Positions 31,271-40,061 of a stretch of 64,000 bases of DNA are shown in pieces; within the stretch, counting starts at the first letter, position 1; the number at the start of each line of letters is the position of its first letter. Made by a program: the position numbers and the translations under genes. The DNA is taken from IMG/VR virus record IMGVR_UViG_3300044839_000009, positions 1 to 64,000 of that record; one strand, written 5' to 3'. This DNA comes from a virus. The notes under the pieces are model-generated. The model was not told the DNA's origin, did not search any database, and was given only the letters and a program-made list of their open reading frames with translations.

Positions 31271-32638
31271 TCAGAGGCTCGGAGACACGCGGGCGAGCCG
31301 GCCGAGATACTTCTGCGCCCGCACAGCAAGGGTCGTGTCGCTGACCAGGGCGAACGGCAGGCTGTCCGGCGAAGTCGCGGTCGGGTAGACATCCAGGGGG
31401 ATGGCCTCGCGAACCCGGGGGCGGACCACGAAGTTCCGGTCACGGGACATCAGGTAGATGTTCTCGTGGCCGGTCGCCGGCGGCAGCATCGACGCGTTGG
31501 TGCCGACGTAGGTCGCCGGGGGGTTCGCCGGGGCGGTGGCGCCGTTCTTCGGGGTCAGCTTGGCGCCGTCGTCCACGATCGAGGTGGTGAGGATCGGGGT
31601 GATGCCGTCGGCGGCGAGTCCGACAGTGGCGTCGACGTAGCCGAGGAACGTCTCGGTGTTGGTCGCGGTGGCCCGGTAGACCTTGTACAGGATGGGCTGC
31701 GCGCCCTCCAGGCCGGTCGGGGTCGAGAACGACAGGGTGACGGTCGAGGTGGCGCCGGTGGTGACCTGGGAGACCTCAGTGGAGACGGGGATCTCGCCCT
31801 GGCGTGCGACGACCGCCGACACCTTGTAGTAGTAGGTCGCCGCGGCGAGGGTGCCGCCGGTGGTGGCGGTCGCCGAGCTGACGGTGCCCATCGAGAAGCC
31901 GCGGCCCTGCAGGAAGCTGGACTTGATGATGGGGATGTTGCGGTAGGTCGGCACGATCAGACCGGCGGCGATCTCCGTCTTGTCGGCGAACCACTGGTTG
32001 GCCTGCAGCAGCTGCGACAGCTTGCTGTTCGCGCTGGAGCTCATCACGAACATCCAGCTCGAGTCGAACACCTGCATGGCGGCGTTCGTCTCGACCATGT
32101 CGATCAGCTGGTCGAGGTGGCGCAGGGCCAGGGTCGCGCCGGCCTCGTCGATGGCGTTCTGGTTGCTGCCGGAGAACGTCGAGATCTGGCTGTCGAGGCC
32201 GTCGAACTGGGGCTGTGCGCCGGACAGGGTGGAGGTGGCGTTGCCCCACAGGAGGGCGGTCTCCATGTCCCAGTAGGTGCCCTTGATGGCGCCGTCGACT
32301 TCGGACTGACGCAGGTTGCCGATGACGTCCTGGGTGACGGCCTGCGCGTAGCCGGTGACGCCGCCGACGACCTGCAGGTGCTTCATGGCGAAGTTGGACT
32401 GCACGTAGGTGCTGTTGGCCATGACGGTCGCGCCACCGTCGATGACGAAGCCGCCGGACGCGTTCTGGGTGCGCTGGTTGAACGTGTAGATGTCCGCGTT
32501 CCACGGGATCGACGGGATGGAGCGCACCAGCGGCGAGTAGCGGCGCTGGTACTCGACCAGAACGGGGTCGATGACCTTCGGGACGAGGGCGGAGGCTCCG
32601 GCGGCTGTCAGCGCCTCGCGGAGTTCGGTGTTGGTCAC
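31271..32638 (-). CDS. Major capsid protein (HK97 fold) with inserted Ig/FN3-like domain
   Basis: 455 aa. The N-arm/E-loop region (VEYQRRYSPLVRSIPSIPWNADIY, FVIDGGATVMAN) and the A-domain (SSWMFVMSSSANSKL) fit actinophage HK97-fold capsid proteins. Residues about 262-345 (YYYKVSAVVARQGEIPVS...YKVYRATATNTETFLGYV) are an Ig/FN3-like insertion, probably displayed on the capsid surface. Preceded by the protease-scaffold gene. Confidence 0.85.
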   Translation of the reverse strand: MTNTELREALTAAGASALVPKVIDPVLVEYQRRYSPLVRSIPSIPWNADIYTFNQRTQNASGGFVIDGGATVMANSTYVQSNFAMKHLQVVGGVTGYAQAVTQDVIGNLRQSEVDGAIKGTYWDMETALLWGNATSTLSGAQPQFDGLDSQISTFSGSNQNAIDEAGATLALRHLDQLIDMVETNAAMQVFDSSWMFVMSSSANSKLSQLLQANQWFADKTEIAAGLIVPTYRNIPIIKSSFLQGRGFSMGTVSSATATTGGTLAAATYYYKVSAVVARQGEIPVSTEVSQVTTGATSTVTLSFSTPTGLEGAQPILYKVYRATATNTETFLGYVDATVGLAADGITPILTTSIVDDGAKLTPKNGATAPANPPATYVGTNASMLPPATGHENIYLMSRDRNFVVRPRVREAIPLDVYPTATSPDSLPFALVSDTTLAVRAQKYLGRLARVSPSL

Positions 32639-32780
32639 GGTGATGCCTCTCTAAGCAGCTGGGTATGGCGAAGCCCCGCACCACAGGGGTGGGCGGGGCC
32701 GGGTGACCATTTCTGCCGAGCGGCACCAGCAGGGCTGGCGGTCCAGGGTGAGGTGCCCGGCGACTGCCGGGCGGGGTGGG

Positions 32781-34556
32781 TCAGCCGCGGGTGCGGGCGC
32801 CGAAGACGTGCTGCTCCAGAGCGGGCCCGAAGTACTGGGCGCGCTCCTCGTCGGTGTAGGTGTGCGCGGGCTTGTCGGGCCAGTCGGCAGGCATGCCATG
32901 CCCGTTGAGGCCGCCGCCCTGACCGGCCGGGGCGGAGTGCTCGGTGACGGGAACGGCGAGGCCCTTGCGGGTCGGCGGGCCCTGGCGCTCGACGTGCTCC
33001 TGGATGGCCTGCGGCATGGCGGCGGCGATGCCTTCGGAGACGAGGCGGGCGATGCGCTGGTCGTCGGTCTCAGCGACCGCGACGGGGGCGGCTTCGGCGA
33101 CCGGTGCGGCCGGGGCCGACTCGGTCGTCGGGGCTGGGGCCATCTTGGTGACGAGGCCGGTGATGGCGTCGGTGAGCTTGTCGAACTTCGCCGACAGGGC
33201 GTCGAGGCCGCTGTCGGTGCCCGGGGTCTCGGCCGCCGGGGTGGGGGTGGACTCCGCCATGGCGGGCTCCTTCTCCTGGGTGGGGGTTTCGGCGGCCGGG
33301 GTTTCCGGTGCCGGGGTCTGGGGGGCGGTCTCCATGGCGTCGTCGTCCTCGGCCATGCAGTGGACGCACGACTCGCAGCCGCACGGGCAGGCGCCCGGGA
33401 CGGCGGGGATCGCGCAGCCGCAGTTGCAGGGGCACGGCGCGCCGGCGGCGGTCGCGGTGCCGTCTCCGCTGCCCATGTCGTCGTCGGTGTCCTCACCGGG
33501 CGCGCCGGGGACGTCGATGTCGCCATCCATGTCCGGGTCGATCTGGGCGGCTGCACCCAGGGCGCCGGCCATGGCCGAACGGCCGACGCTCATGAGGTCG
33601 TGCGCGTCAAGGAGCGTGGACGACACGGTTACGGTCGTTGGCCCATTCGTGAGGGAGACGTACAGACTGCCCTGCGGCGACGCGACGTCCATGTCCCAGC
33701 ACTCCGCGAGCGCCTCGGTCACTGCGGTGGCCGGGTCGATCAGCCATCCCTCCGCAGTTGCCACGGTCACCCCGAACGACTTCAGGGCCTTGGTGATGCG
33801 CTGCTTGATGCGCTTGAGCTGCGCGGACGTGTAGAGGCGGGCGTTGTCTGCCTGACCGACGAAGGCCCAAGCGCTCTTGGCGTGAGCCTTCGTGTCGACG
33901 GGATACCGCTTCTTCTTGTCCTTCTGGTAGCCGGGGTCGGCGTACACCACATCGCCGTAGGGCTTGCTGGTGTCACCGCCCGCGTCCGCTTCTTCGATGG
34001 TCGCTGTCACCAGCGCCTCCTGAACTGACTCGGTGATCAGCACCCGACCATCGGATGCGGATTCCGCAGGCGATGTGCCGGCGGGAGTGAACGTGTCGAT
34101 CGCAGCGCCGGGGACGCCGGGCTTCCTCGTGAAGTCCAACCCGTCGATTTCCAGATCACTCCCGGCCTCTTGAGGCTGACCGTCGGGGCCAATCTCGCGG
34201 CGCACCTTGCCGATCCAGGCGCCCCGGATGGATACGCCCTTGAGGAAGGCGGGGGTGCCACGGGGATCGATGAGGGAGGCGATCTTCCTGCCCTCGTCGG
34301 TGTCGGCGATCTGCGCGGCGAAGCGAGCTGACCCGTCGTCGGCGAGCGACACCGACGAGAGGAGCCCGACGATGCATCGGGAGTCATCGTCGGCGCTATG
34401 GGAGGTGAGCATCACGGCCGGGTTGGTGCCGGTGGCGATCCGTTCGGAGAGTCGGGCCACTGCCTTCGCGATCACGTCGGGCGAGTAGTAGCGGCCGTTC
34501 TTGCTGATGCCCGGTACGAGGGCGGTTCCTTCGATGGTGGCGATCGACTTGACCAC
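32781..34556 (-). CDS. Capsid maturation protease fused to scaffold, with cysteine cluster
   Basis: 591 aa. Residues 1-190 are the prohead protease (GTALVPGISKNGRYYSPDVIAKA, AVMLTSHSADDDSRCIVGLLSSVSL, GVSIRGAWIGKVRREIG). A KSAWAFVGQADNARLYTSAQLKRIKQRI segment follows. An unusual cluster CPCNCGC...CPCGCESCVHC lies near residue 385, then an acidic, Pro-rich linker and scaffold-like helices (LDALSAKFDKLTDAITGL). Such fusions cleave themselves during capsid maturation. Confidence 0.8.
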   Translation of the reverse strand: MVKSIATIEGTALVPGISKNGRYYSPDVIAKAVARLSERIATGTNPAVMLTSHSADDDSRCIVGLLSSVSLADDGSARFAAQIADTDEGRKIASLIDPRGTPAFLKGVSIRGAWIGKVRREIGPDGQPQEAGSDLEIDGLDFTRKPGVPGAAIDTFTPAGTSPAESASDGRVLITESVQEALVTATIEEADAGGDTSKPYGDVVYADPGYQKDKKKRYPVDTKAHAKSAWAFVGQADNARLYTSAQLKRIKQRITKALKSFGVTVATAEGWLIDPATAVTEALAECWDMDVASPQGSLYVSLTNGPTTVTVSSTLLDAHDLMSVGRSAMAGALGAAAQIDPDMDGDIDVPGAPGEDTDDDMGSGDGTATAAGAPCPCNCGCAIPAVPGACPCGCESCVHCMAEDDDAMETAPQTPAPETPAAETPTQEKEPAMAESTPTPAAETPGTDSGLDALSAKFDKLTDAITGLVTKMAPAPTTESAPAAPVAEAAPVAVAETDDQRIARLVSEGIAAAMPQAIQEHVERQGPPTRKGLAVPVTEHSAPAGQGGGLNGHGMPADWPDKPAHTYTDEERAQYFGPALEQHVFGARTRG

Positions 34557-34560
34557 AGGG

Positions 34561-34968
34561 TCACCTCCCGATCAGGGCGATTGACGTCTGCGGGTACATC
34601 GGCGTGGTGCCGCCGAGGGTCCAGGTGACGCGGCACCAGTGCGGCAGGACGAGGGCGGCGCTGCTGGTGGTGACGTTCGGCATATGGAGGCCGAGGTAGG
34701 CGGTGCCGCGTCCTGCGACCGTGGTGAGCTGAGTGATTTTCGCGATGGACGGGTACCAGTTGCCGTCCGGGTCCTGGATGTCGATCTGGACGTCCAGGGT
34801 TGGGGTGGTGCCGGTCGGGGTGCCGGTCACGTTGACCATGAGGGCGAGGTCGGTGGTGCCTTCGCAGGTGATCGCCCCGCTGTTGCCGGTCGCGGTCAGG
34901 GTGGTGCTCGTTGTCGCGGCTCCGGCCAGGTTCCACAGCACCCGAGCGATCGGGTGGTACATCGACAT
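34561..34968 (-). CDS. Hypothetical beta-rich structural protein
   Basis: 135 aa, Thr/Gly-rich beta-sandwich pattern (TLTATGNSGAITCEGTTDLALMVNV, VQIDIQDPDGNWYPSIAKI). It could be a head fibre or decoration protein given its place in the head gene block. No family recognised. Confidence 0.6.
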   Translation of the reverse strand: MSMYHPIARVLWNLAGAATTSTTLTATGNSGAITCEGTTDLALMVNVTGTPTGTTPTLDVQIDIQDPDGNWYPSIAKITQLTTVAGRGTAYLGLHMPNVTTSSAALVLPHWCRVTWTLGGTTPMYPQTSIALIGR

Positions 34969-34995
34969 GCGCCCTCCTCGGGCCGTAGAAGAGGG

Positions 34996-35976
34996 TTAGC
35001 TGAACCAGTTGGCGAAGCTCGCCAGGCTGACATCTGCGGCATAGCAGCAGCGGCACGCAGGGTGGGTTGGAAGGCGCGGCACGTCGGCGGTGTGCCACGG
35101 GCTTCCGGTCTCATAGCCGAGGCAGGACTCGCAGACTCTGCCATCGCCTGCCGTGATGACGTCGACGCCGCTGACGCCCTCGGATCGGTACAGGTCGAGA
35201 GCGCCTTGGTCGGCTGCGGTGGTCATTGCCCAGTCGACGACGAACGCCACGGCTTCCGCGTCGCTGGAGGTGAGGACGTCCATGGCGGCGTCGATCATCT
35301 CGTCGCGGGAGGATCCGTCTTCGGCGCCCTGCGCGAGGACTCGGCCGAGGTCGGCGGCGGCCCGGTCAATGGTCCGTCCGAGCCATCCGCCGGTGTCGGC
35401 CCAGATCTCGTCGAGGCGTTCCAGCGAGTCGTAGGCGTGCTGGAACGCGATGTTCCAGTCGAGGCCGATGCGGCTGGCGCGCTCTGCCGCGATGGCGACG
35501 GCGTTGACCATTCCTTCGGCGCGGCCTGCTGCGATGGCGTCGCGCAGGAGGTTGCGGAGCTTGGAGAAGCCTGTGAGGTCGGCCAGTGCATGCAGCATGT
35601 TCGTGGCTGCGGCGAGGGCTTCGGCGCGGATGCTGGCCTTGTCCTGGTCGGCCTCATGGAGTCCGGCGTTCTGCCGGAACCTGTCGACCGTCGCGGCGAT
35701 GGCATCCCGGTCGATGAGGTCCCGCCACACGGCGGCCACCAGCGGCACGTGCTTGGCCTGCTGCTCCTCACGGCGTTGGAAGAGGAGCGCCCACATGCCT
35801 TCGAGCTTGCCGAGATCGATGGTGACTTCGAGGATCCGCGGATCCTCGGCGTGCTCGACGGCGAGTTGAACGGCGGCGGTGCAGGCGGCCCGTACCCGTT
35901 CCGTCATCGGGCCGCCGGAGACTGCCCAGCCGGCGGCGAACGCCTCACGGGTTGGCCCCTCGATGGGATGCGCCAC
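34996..35976 (-). CDS. MuF-like minor head protein
   Basis: 326 aa. Long helical body, then a C-terminal MuF-type signature: VITAGDGRVCESCLGYETGSPW, then PTHPACRCC. The cysteines are those usual in this family. MuF-like proteins associate with the portal inside the capsid. It lies right after the portal gene. Confidence 0.8.
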   Translation of the reverse strand: MAHPIEGPTREAFAAGWAVSGGPMTERVRAACTAAVQLAVEHAEDPRILEVTIDLGKLEGMWALLFQRREEQQAKHVPLVAAVWRDLIDRDAIAATVDRFRQNAGLHEADQDKASIRAEALAAATNMLHALADLTGFSKLRNLLRDAIAAGRAEGMVNAVAIAAERASRIGLDWNIAFQHAYDSLERLDEIWADTGGWLGRTIDRAAADLGRVLAQGAEDGSSRDEMIDAAMDVLTSSDAEAVAFVVDWAMTTAADQGALDLYRSEGVSGVDVITAGDGRVCESCLGYETGSPWHTADVPRLPTHPACRCCYAADVSLASFANWFS

Positions 35977-35990
35977 AGCACCCCCTACGA

Positions 35991-36080
35991 TCAGCCGATC
36001 CGCTTCTTGATGAGCGCCGGTACGTCTTTGGCCCGCAGCGGGTGCGGCGGTTCGGGTGGCGGTTCAGGCGGCACGCTCAT
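35991..36080 (-). CDS. Very small proline-rich protein
   Basis: 29 aa, MSVPPEPPPEPP then HPLRAKDVPALIKKRIG. GGAGGTG precedes the ATG, and the gene overlaps the portal 3' end by 17 bp. Probably translated, but its role is unknown. Confidence 0.45.
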   Translation of the reverse strand: MSVPPEPPPEPPHPLRAKDVPALIKKRIG

Positions 36081-37641
36081 CGACACCTCCGGGCAGGGTG
36101 GCTAGCGCCTCGCGGAGCCTCGCTTTGTATCGGGCGTGCAGCGACTCGACGGGCGGGGGCTCCGGCTCTGGCTTTGCGGGCTCGGCCGGCTTCCCCGGTG
36201 GCGCCTTGCCTGCGAACGTCGCGAGCTGCGGCGGCACCGGTGCCGGCTCGGGCTTTTCCACGGCGATCGGCTCGCCATGCGCTGGCGCGGCTGGCTCCAG
36301 AGCGGTTCCTCGGAGCTTGTTCGCGACGAACGCCTTAGATGCGGCGTCCATGTCGGCCCACTTCACCAAGTTGGCGCGGTCGATGAGCACCGGCTGGTCG
36401 CCACCCTCGACCGGGGGTTCGCCGATGTCGGCGCGGGCCCGGTTGAGGGTCCATTCGCCGTTGCGGATCCGCATGTCGCGGATGTCCTCGACGGTCTTGG
36501 AGTCCCGCATGTCGACGTCCTTGAACTGGATCTTCCAGCCTTCGATGCCGAATCCGAGCTTCGCCAGATGCCAGTTCAGGGCCTCCAGGACCAGTTCGGC
36601 GATGGGCTGGCAGGTGTTGACTCGGAACGTCTTGTCCTGCTCCTCACCTGTGCCCCCACCCAGGTTCCCGGACTCGATGACGCCGACCTTCGCCGGGGGT
36701 ACGCCGTAGCAGGACAGGATCTCGTCACGGCGCTGGTCGAGGTACTTGATGTAGTCGACGGTGCGCGAGGTCGACAGTTCCTTGACGCCCGCGCCGCCCT
36801 TGGTGGTGATCGGGACCCCGATGTTTTTCGGCCCGACGTTGCGGGTCATGTACTGGGCGGTCCACTTGTTCATCTCGCCCTGGGACGTCCCGGCGGGATG
36901 GTCGGCCCAGATCTGCGGCGGGTTGCCCTTCCGGAAGATTTCCTTCGCCGTGGCAGCGCCGAACAGGTAGCCGGTGATCGGGAGCATCGCAGCCTGCGTC
37001 GGCGACACGCCGAAGATGCTGGACCGCGGCGAGTCCAGCGAGATGTGGATGACCTCGCGCGGATCGAACTCCGCCCGCTGGCCAATCTCCGTGAGCTGCA
37101 CGTACCGGATGACCTGCCCATGCGCGTCCGTGATGGGCAGCATGCTCGGGCAGTCCAGCGAGTACAGGGCCACGGGCTGCGCGCCGACCCACACGACCTC
37201 GAGGTAGGCGTCGCCGAACACTTCCAGGTCGGCGATGACTCCCCGCAGAATCTTGGTGATCGATTCACTCGGGTTGCAGTACGCCAGCATCCGCTCCAGC
37301 GCGATGACCTCGGCGGGCTTCGGCGGCTGCTCCTCCTCCGCGCCCTCCGTGGGCTCCCACTGCATGACGAGGCCGCCGGCCGTGATGGTGCGGGCGATCG
37401 CGTTGACGCAGGCCCACGCCCACGGGCATGCAAGGTAGGCGTCATTGAGCTGGGTCAGAAGTGAGCGGCGGTCCGAGCCGGTTGAGGCGCCGAGACCCTG
37501 GTCCCACTCGGACAGGCCGCCGGTGCCGACGCCGTACTCGAAGCCCGTCCGGTCCGGAAGCCTCTCGGGTGTCGACCTGGCGGTCTCCGTGACTTCCGCA
37601 TCGGCGCCGGTGACACTCTGCCACCAGGTCTTGAGACTCAT
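36064..37641 (-). CDS. Portal protein
   Basis: 525 aa. Features of phage portals: an N-terminal helix-rich wing (LNDAYLACPWAWACVNAIARTI), GDAYLEVVWV, IRYVQLTEIGQRAEFDPREVIHISL, ILSCYGVPPAKVGVI and a long C-terminal Pro-rich tail ending in a basic helix. It follows the large terminase gene with a 4-bp overlap. Confidence 0.9.
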   Translation of the reverse strand: MSLKTWWQSVTGADAEVTETARSTPERLPDRTGFEYGVGTGGLSEWDQGLGASTGSDRRSLLTQLNDAYLACPWAWACVNAIARTITAGGLVMQWEPTEGAEEEQPPKPAEVIALERMLAYCNPSESITKILRGVIADLEVFGDAYLEVVWVGAQPVALYSLDCPSMLPITDAHGQVIRYVQLTEIGQRAEFDPREVIHISLDSPRSSIFGVSPTQAAMLPITGYLFGAATAKEIFRKGNPPQIWADHPAGTSQGEMNKWTAQYMTRNVGPKNIGVPITTKGGAGVKELSTSRTVDYIKYLDQRRDEILSCYGVPPAKVGVIESGNLGGGTGEEQDKTFRVNTCQPIAELVLEALNWHLAKLGFGIEGWKIQFKDVDMRDSKTVEDIRDMRIRNGEWTLNRARADIGEPPVEGGDQPVLIDRANLVKWADMDAASKAFVANKLRGTALEPAAPAHGEPIAVEKPEPAPVPPQLATFAGKAPPGKPAEPAKPEPEPPPVESLHARYKARLREALATLPGGVDERAA

Positions 37642-39188
37642 CCGGAGGTCACCGTCCCTCCGGGTTTGGGGCCGTCGTCTTCATCGAGGGACAGCCACCA
37701 GTCGGCGCCATCAGCGGTCTGGCGTACCGCCATGGCGCCACCGGCGATCGGCGTAGCTAGGAGCACGGCTGGGTCCGGAATGGCGTCGAGGATCAGGAAC
37801 TCGGGGCCGGCGCCGAGGTTGAGCAGTAGGTAGCGCAGGGCGTCAGGTGCGTGGTCTTCGGCTTTGCTGTCGGCGTCTTCGGGGTCGCCTGTGGTGGCGT
37901 GCGGGAGTGCGGACAGGGTGCGGATGAGTTCGCCGCAGGTGGTGAATACGTGGATCAGCGGGCAGGTCTGCCAGCCCATGGCCCGGTGGTGGGCGCAGGC
38001 GGGCCCTTCGGCGAGGTAGGAGTGGACGCGCTGCCAACCAGCGACACGGCCACCCTTGCCCGCGGGAGTGAGGGGCACGCCGTTGTCTGCGTACACGGTG
38101 GCGACGGGCTTGGCGTCACCGCGGGTGGCCCACATGGCGTCATCGCCATACCGGACGGCAACGTGCTCGCCCTCAGCTTCGGCGGCGAGGATCCGCTTGG
38201 CCTGGTCGCTTTCGCCGACCTGGGTGGCGTAGATCTCGCGGTAGACCCAGACGCGCTTGTCTTCGTCCTGTGCGGCCCACAGGGTGCACCAGGGCGCGGT
38301 GTAGCCCCAGTCGATGCCGTTGTACCGCTTGATCGACGCGGGGAGCGCGATGGGGTCGAGGGTGTGCCGGTCGTGCCGCCACTCGGGGAACATCATTCCG
38401 GCGAACTGGTCCCAGTCTCCGTCGCGCATTGCTGCGCGGCGCTGCGGGTCGGGGATGGAGTTGAGGCGCTTGTGGTAGCCGTCGTCGAGGTGCGGGTTGT
38501 CGGTGGCCTTGGCCTGCACGAACTTGACGGTGAGGCCTTGATCGTCGGTGACGGTGCGCTGCCCGTGGTTGGTGCCGTCGATGTAGCGGGCCTTGACCTG
38601 GGCGTGCGAGGGGCCGCCCGGGTTGCAGGTGGAGCGGGTGCCGAGGACGGGCACGCCGCTGCCGGAGCGCAGTCGCTCGAACTTGATGATGTCGACGACG
38701 CCGGGCGGCATGAGGGTCGCTTCGTCAACGAGCAGGAGTTGGTAGGCGCCGCCCTGCCGGCGGGAGGCATCGGCGGCGTTCTCCATGTACCGGAACCGGA
38801 ACAGCGACCGGTTCGGGAAGCGGAGCTCCCGGTCGGTACCGTTCCACCGGCCGCCGAGTGCGGCCCCGTACTCGAAGTGCGCGAGCACCGGGAAGATGGA
38901 CTCGGCAAGTTCGTCGTAGGTCCGCCGCAGTAGCAGGACCCGCATGCCGGGGTGGCGGGCGCAGGCCCGAAGGCCCTCGGCGACGATGGCGAACGACTTG
39001 CCGCCACCACTCGCCCCGCCATACAGGACGTCGTCCTCGGTGGCGGCGTGGAATTCGGCCTGCTGTGGGTGCGGGTCGTAGCCGATCAGGTCGAAGACGT
39101 CGAGTTTCGACATGCGCTCGGCTTCACGCTGGTCGAATTCAGCCTGAAGGCCACGGAGCTTCTTCAGCTTCTCCAGCTTCGCCGTCAC
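37638..39188 (-). CDS. terL: Terminase large subunit
   Basis: 516 aa from the GTG at 39188. The ATPase domain has Walker A GGASGGGKS (57-65) and Walker B LLLVDEA. The nuclease half includes GIDWGYTAPWCTLWAA, YGDDAMW and DHAPDALRYLL, which hold the acidic residues. It is the packaging motor. The gene overlaps the small subunit by 50 bp. Confidence 0.95.
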   Translation of the reverse strand: MTAKLEKLKKLRGLQAEFDQREAERMSKLDVFDLIGYDPHPQQAEFHAATEDDVLYGGASGGGKSFAIVAEGLRACARHPGMRVLLLRRTYDELAESIFPVLAHFEYGAALGGRWNGTDRELRFPNRSLFRFRYMENAADASRRQGGAYQLLLVDEATLMPPGVVDIIKFERLRSGSGVPVLGTRSTCNPGGPSHAQVKARYIDGTNHGQRTVTDDQGLTVKFVQAKATDNPHLDDGYHKRLNSIPDPQRRAAMRDGDWDQFAGMMFPEWRHDRHTLDPIALPASIKRYNGIDWGYTAPWCTLWAAQDEDKRVWVYREIYATQVGESDQAKRILAAEAEGEHVAVRYGDDAMWATRGDAKPVATVYADNGVPLTPAGKGGRVAGWQRVHSYLAEGPACAHHRAMGWQTCPLIHVFTTCGELIRTLSALPHATTGDPEDADSKAEDHAPDALRYLLLNLGAGPEFLILDAIPDPAVLLATPIAGGAMAVRQTADGADWWLSLDEDDGPKPGGTVTSG

Positions 39189-39609
39189 CAGCGGCGAGCC
39201 CGGCACGAGCAAGCTCGGACTCAAGCTTGGCGATCTGCGCGTCGAGGGCGTCAACGGTCAGCACCTCCAGCTTGATGGCGGTGTTGAGGCCGAGGTACTT
39301 CGCGCGCTGGTCGAGGATCTTCAGGCACGTCTCGATCGCCCGGGAGTCCCCCTCCATCGCCTTGGGCCAGATCGCCCGCTGCATGGCGTCGAGGCGGCTG
39401 AGCTCCAACTCGCGCCACGCTTCGATGGCGAGGCCCTGCTGGATGACGTTCTGCTCGAGAGCGCGCTGGACGTCGGTGTAGGCGGAGCCCTTGTGGGAGT
39501 AGCCGAGGGCTTTGGCGATCTCGTCCCAGGTGGCGCCTTCGATTTTCATCTGGACGGCTTTGGTGCGGCGCTCGGCGGTGACGACGGCGCGGGCTTTCCT
39601 GGCGACCAT
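39139..39609 (-). CDS. terS: Terminase small subunit
   Basis: 156 aa from the ATG at 39609. An HTH (AVQMKIEGATWDEIAKALGYSHKGSAYTDVQRALE) is followed by oligomerisation helices (LSRLDAMQRAIWPKAMEGDSRAIETCLKILDQRAKYLGL). Predicted to recognise the packaging site and recruit the large subunit. Confidence 0.85.
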   Translation of the reverse strand: MVARKARAVVTAERRTKAVQMKIEGATWDEIAKALGYSHKGSAYTDVQRALEQNVIQQGLAIEAWRELELSRLDAMQRAIWPKAMEGDSRAIETCLKILDQRAKYLGLNTAIKLEVLTVDALDAQIAKLESELARAGLAAGDGEAGEAEEAPWPSG

Positions 39610-39622
39610 GGGGCATCTCCCC

Positions 39623-40051
39623 TCAGGTGATCCAGTGCTTGGGGAGCCGCGGCGGTGCGGGCTCTTCGGCGGGCACGGACTTGGGCGGTGGTTCGGGGGT
39701 GCAGTCGCAGCCCGGGAGGTCCGCAGCGTTGGGCGCGGTGCACGCCTTGGTGTGGACGAGGACCGCGGCGGCCTGGTTGATCGCGTGCGCACCGCAGGCG
39801 AACACCGGCCTCGTGCACTCTTCGGGCTGTGGTAGCGGCCCGAAGTCGGGGGTGGGGAGTTGCGGGTCGGCGAGGAGGAGACGCTCGTCCCGCCTGCCCT
39901 GCTCCAAGGAGACGTGCGCGGCCAGTTCGTCGTCGGTCAGGCGGCGCAGCCAGTGCACCCACGCCTCATTGCCGCATGCGGCGCACACCAGGCCAGCAGG
40001 CTGCGCAACGGGGGCGGGGGCGGACTCGGGGGCCGGAAGGAAGTCGGTCAC
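39623..40051 (-). CDS. Cysteine-rich hypothetical protein
   Basis: 142 aa with CAACGNEAWVHWL, ECTRPVFACGAHA and CTAPNAADLPGCDC. The cysteine and histidine pattern suggests two zinc-binding knuckles. A WVHWLRRLTDDELAAHVSLEQGRRDE helix links them. It sits between small terminase and fibre genes. Function unknown. Confidence 0.6.
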   Translation of the reverse strand: MTDFLPAPESAPAPVAQPAGLVCAACGNEAWVHWLRRLTDDELAAHVSLEQGRRDERLLLADPQLPTPDFGPLPQPEECTRPVFACGAHAINQAAAVLVHTKACTAPNAADLPGCDCTPEPPPKSVPAEEPAPPRLPKHWIT

Positions 40052-40061
40052 GGTCGCCTCC

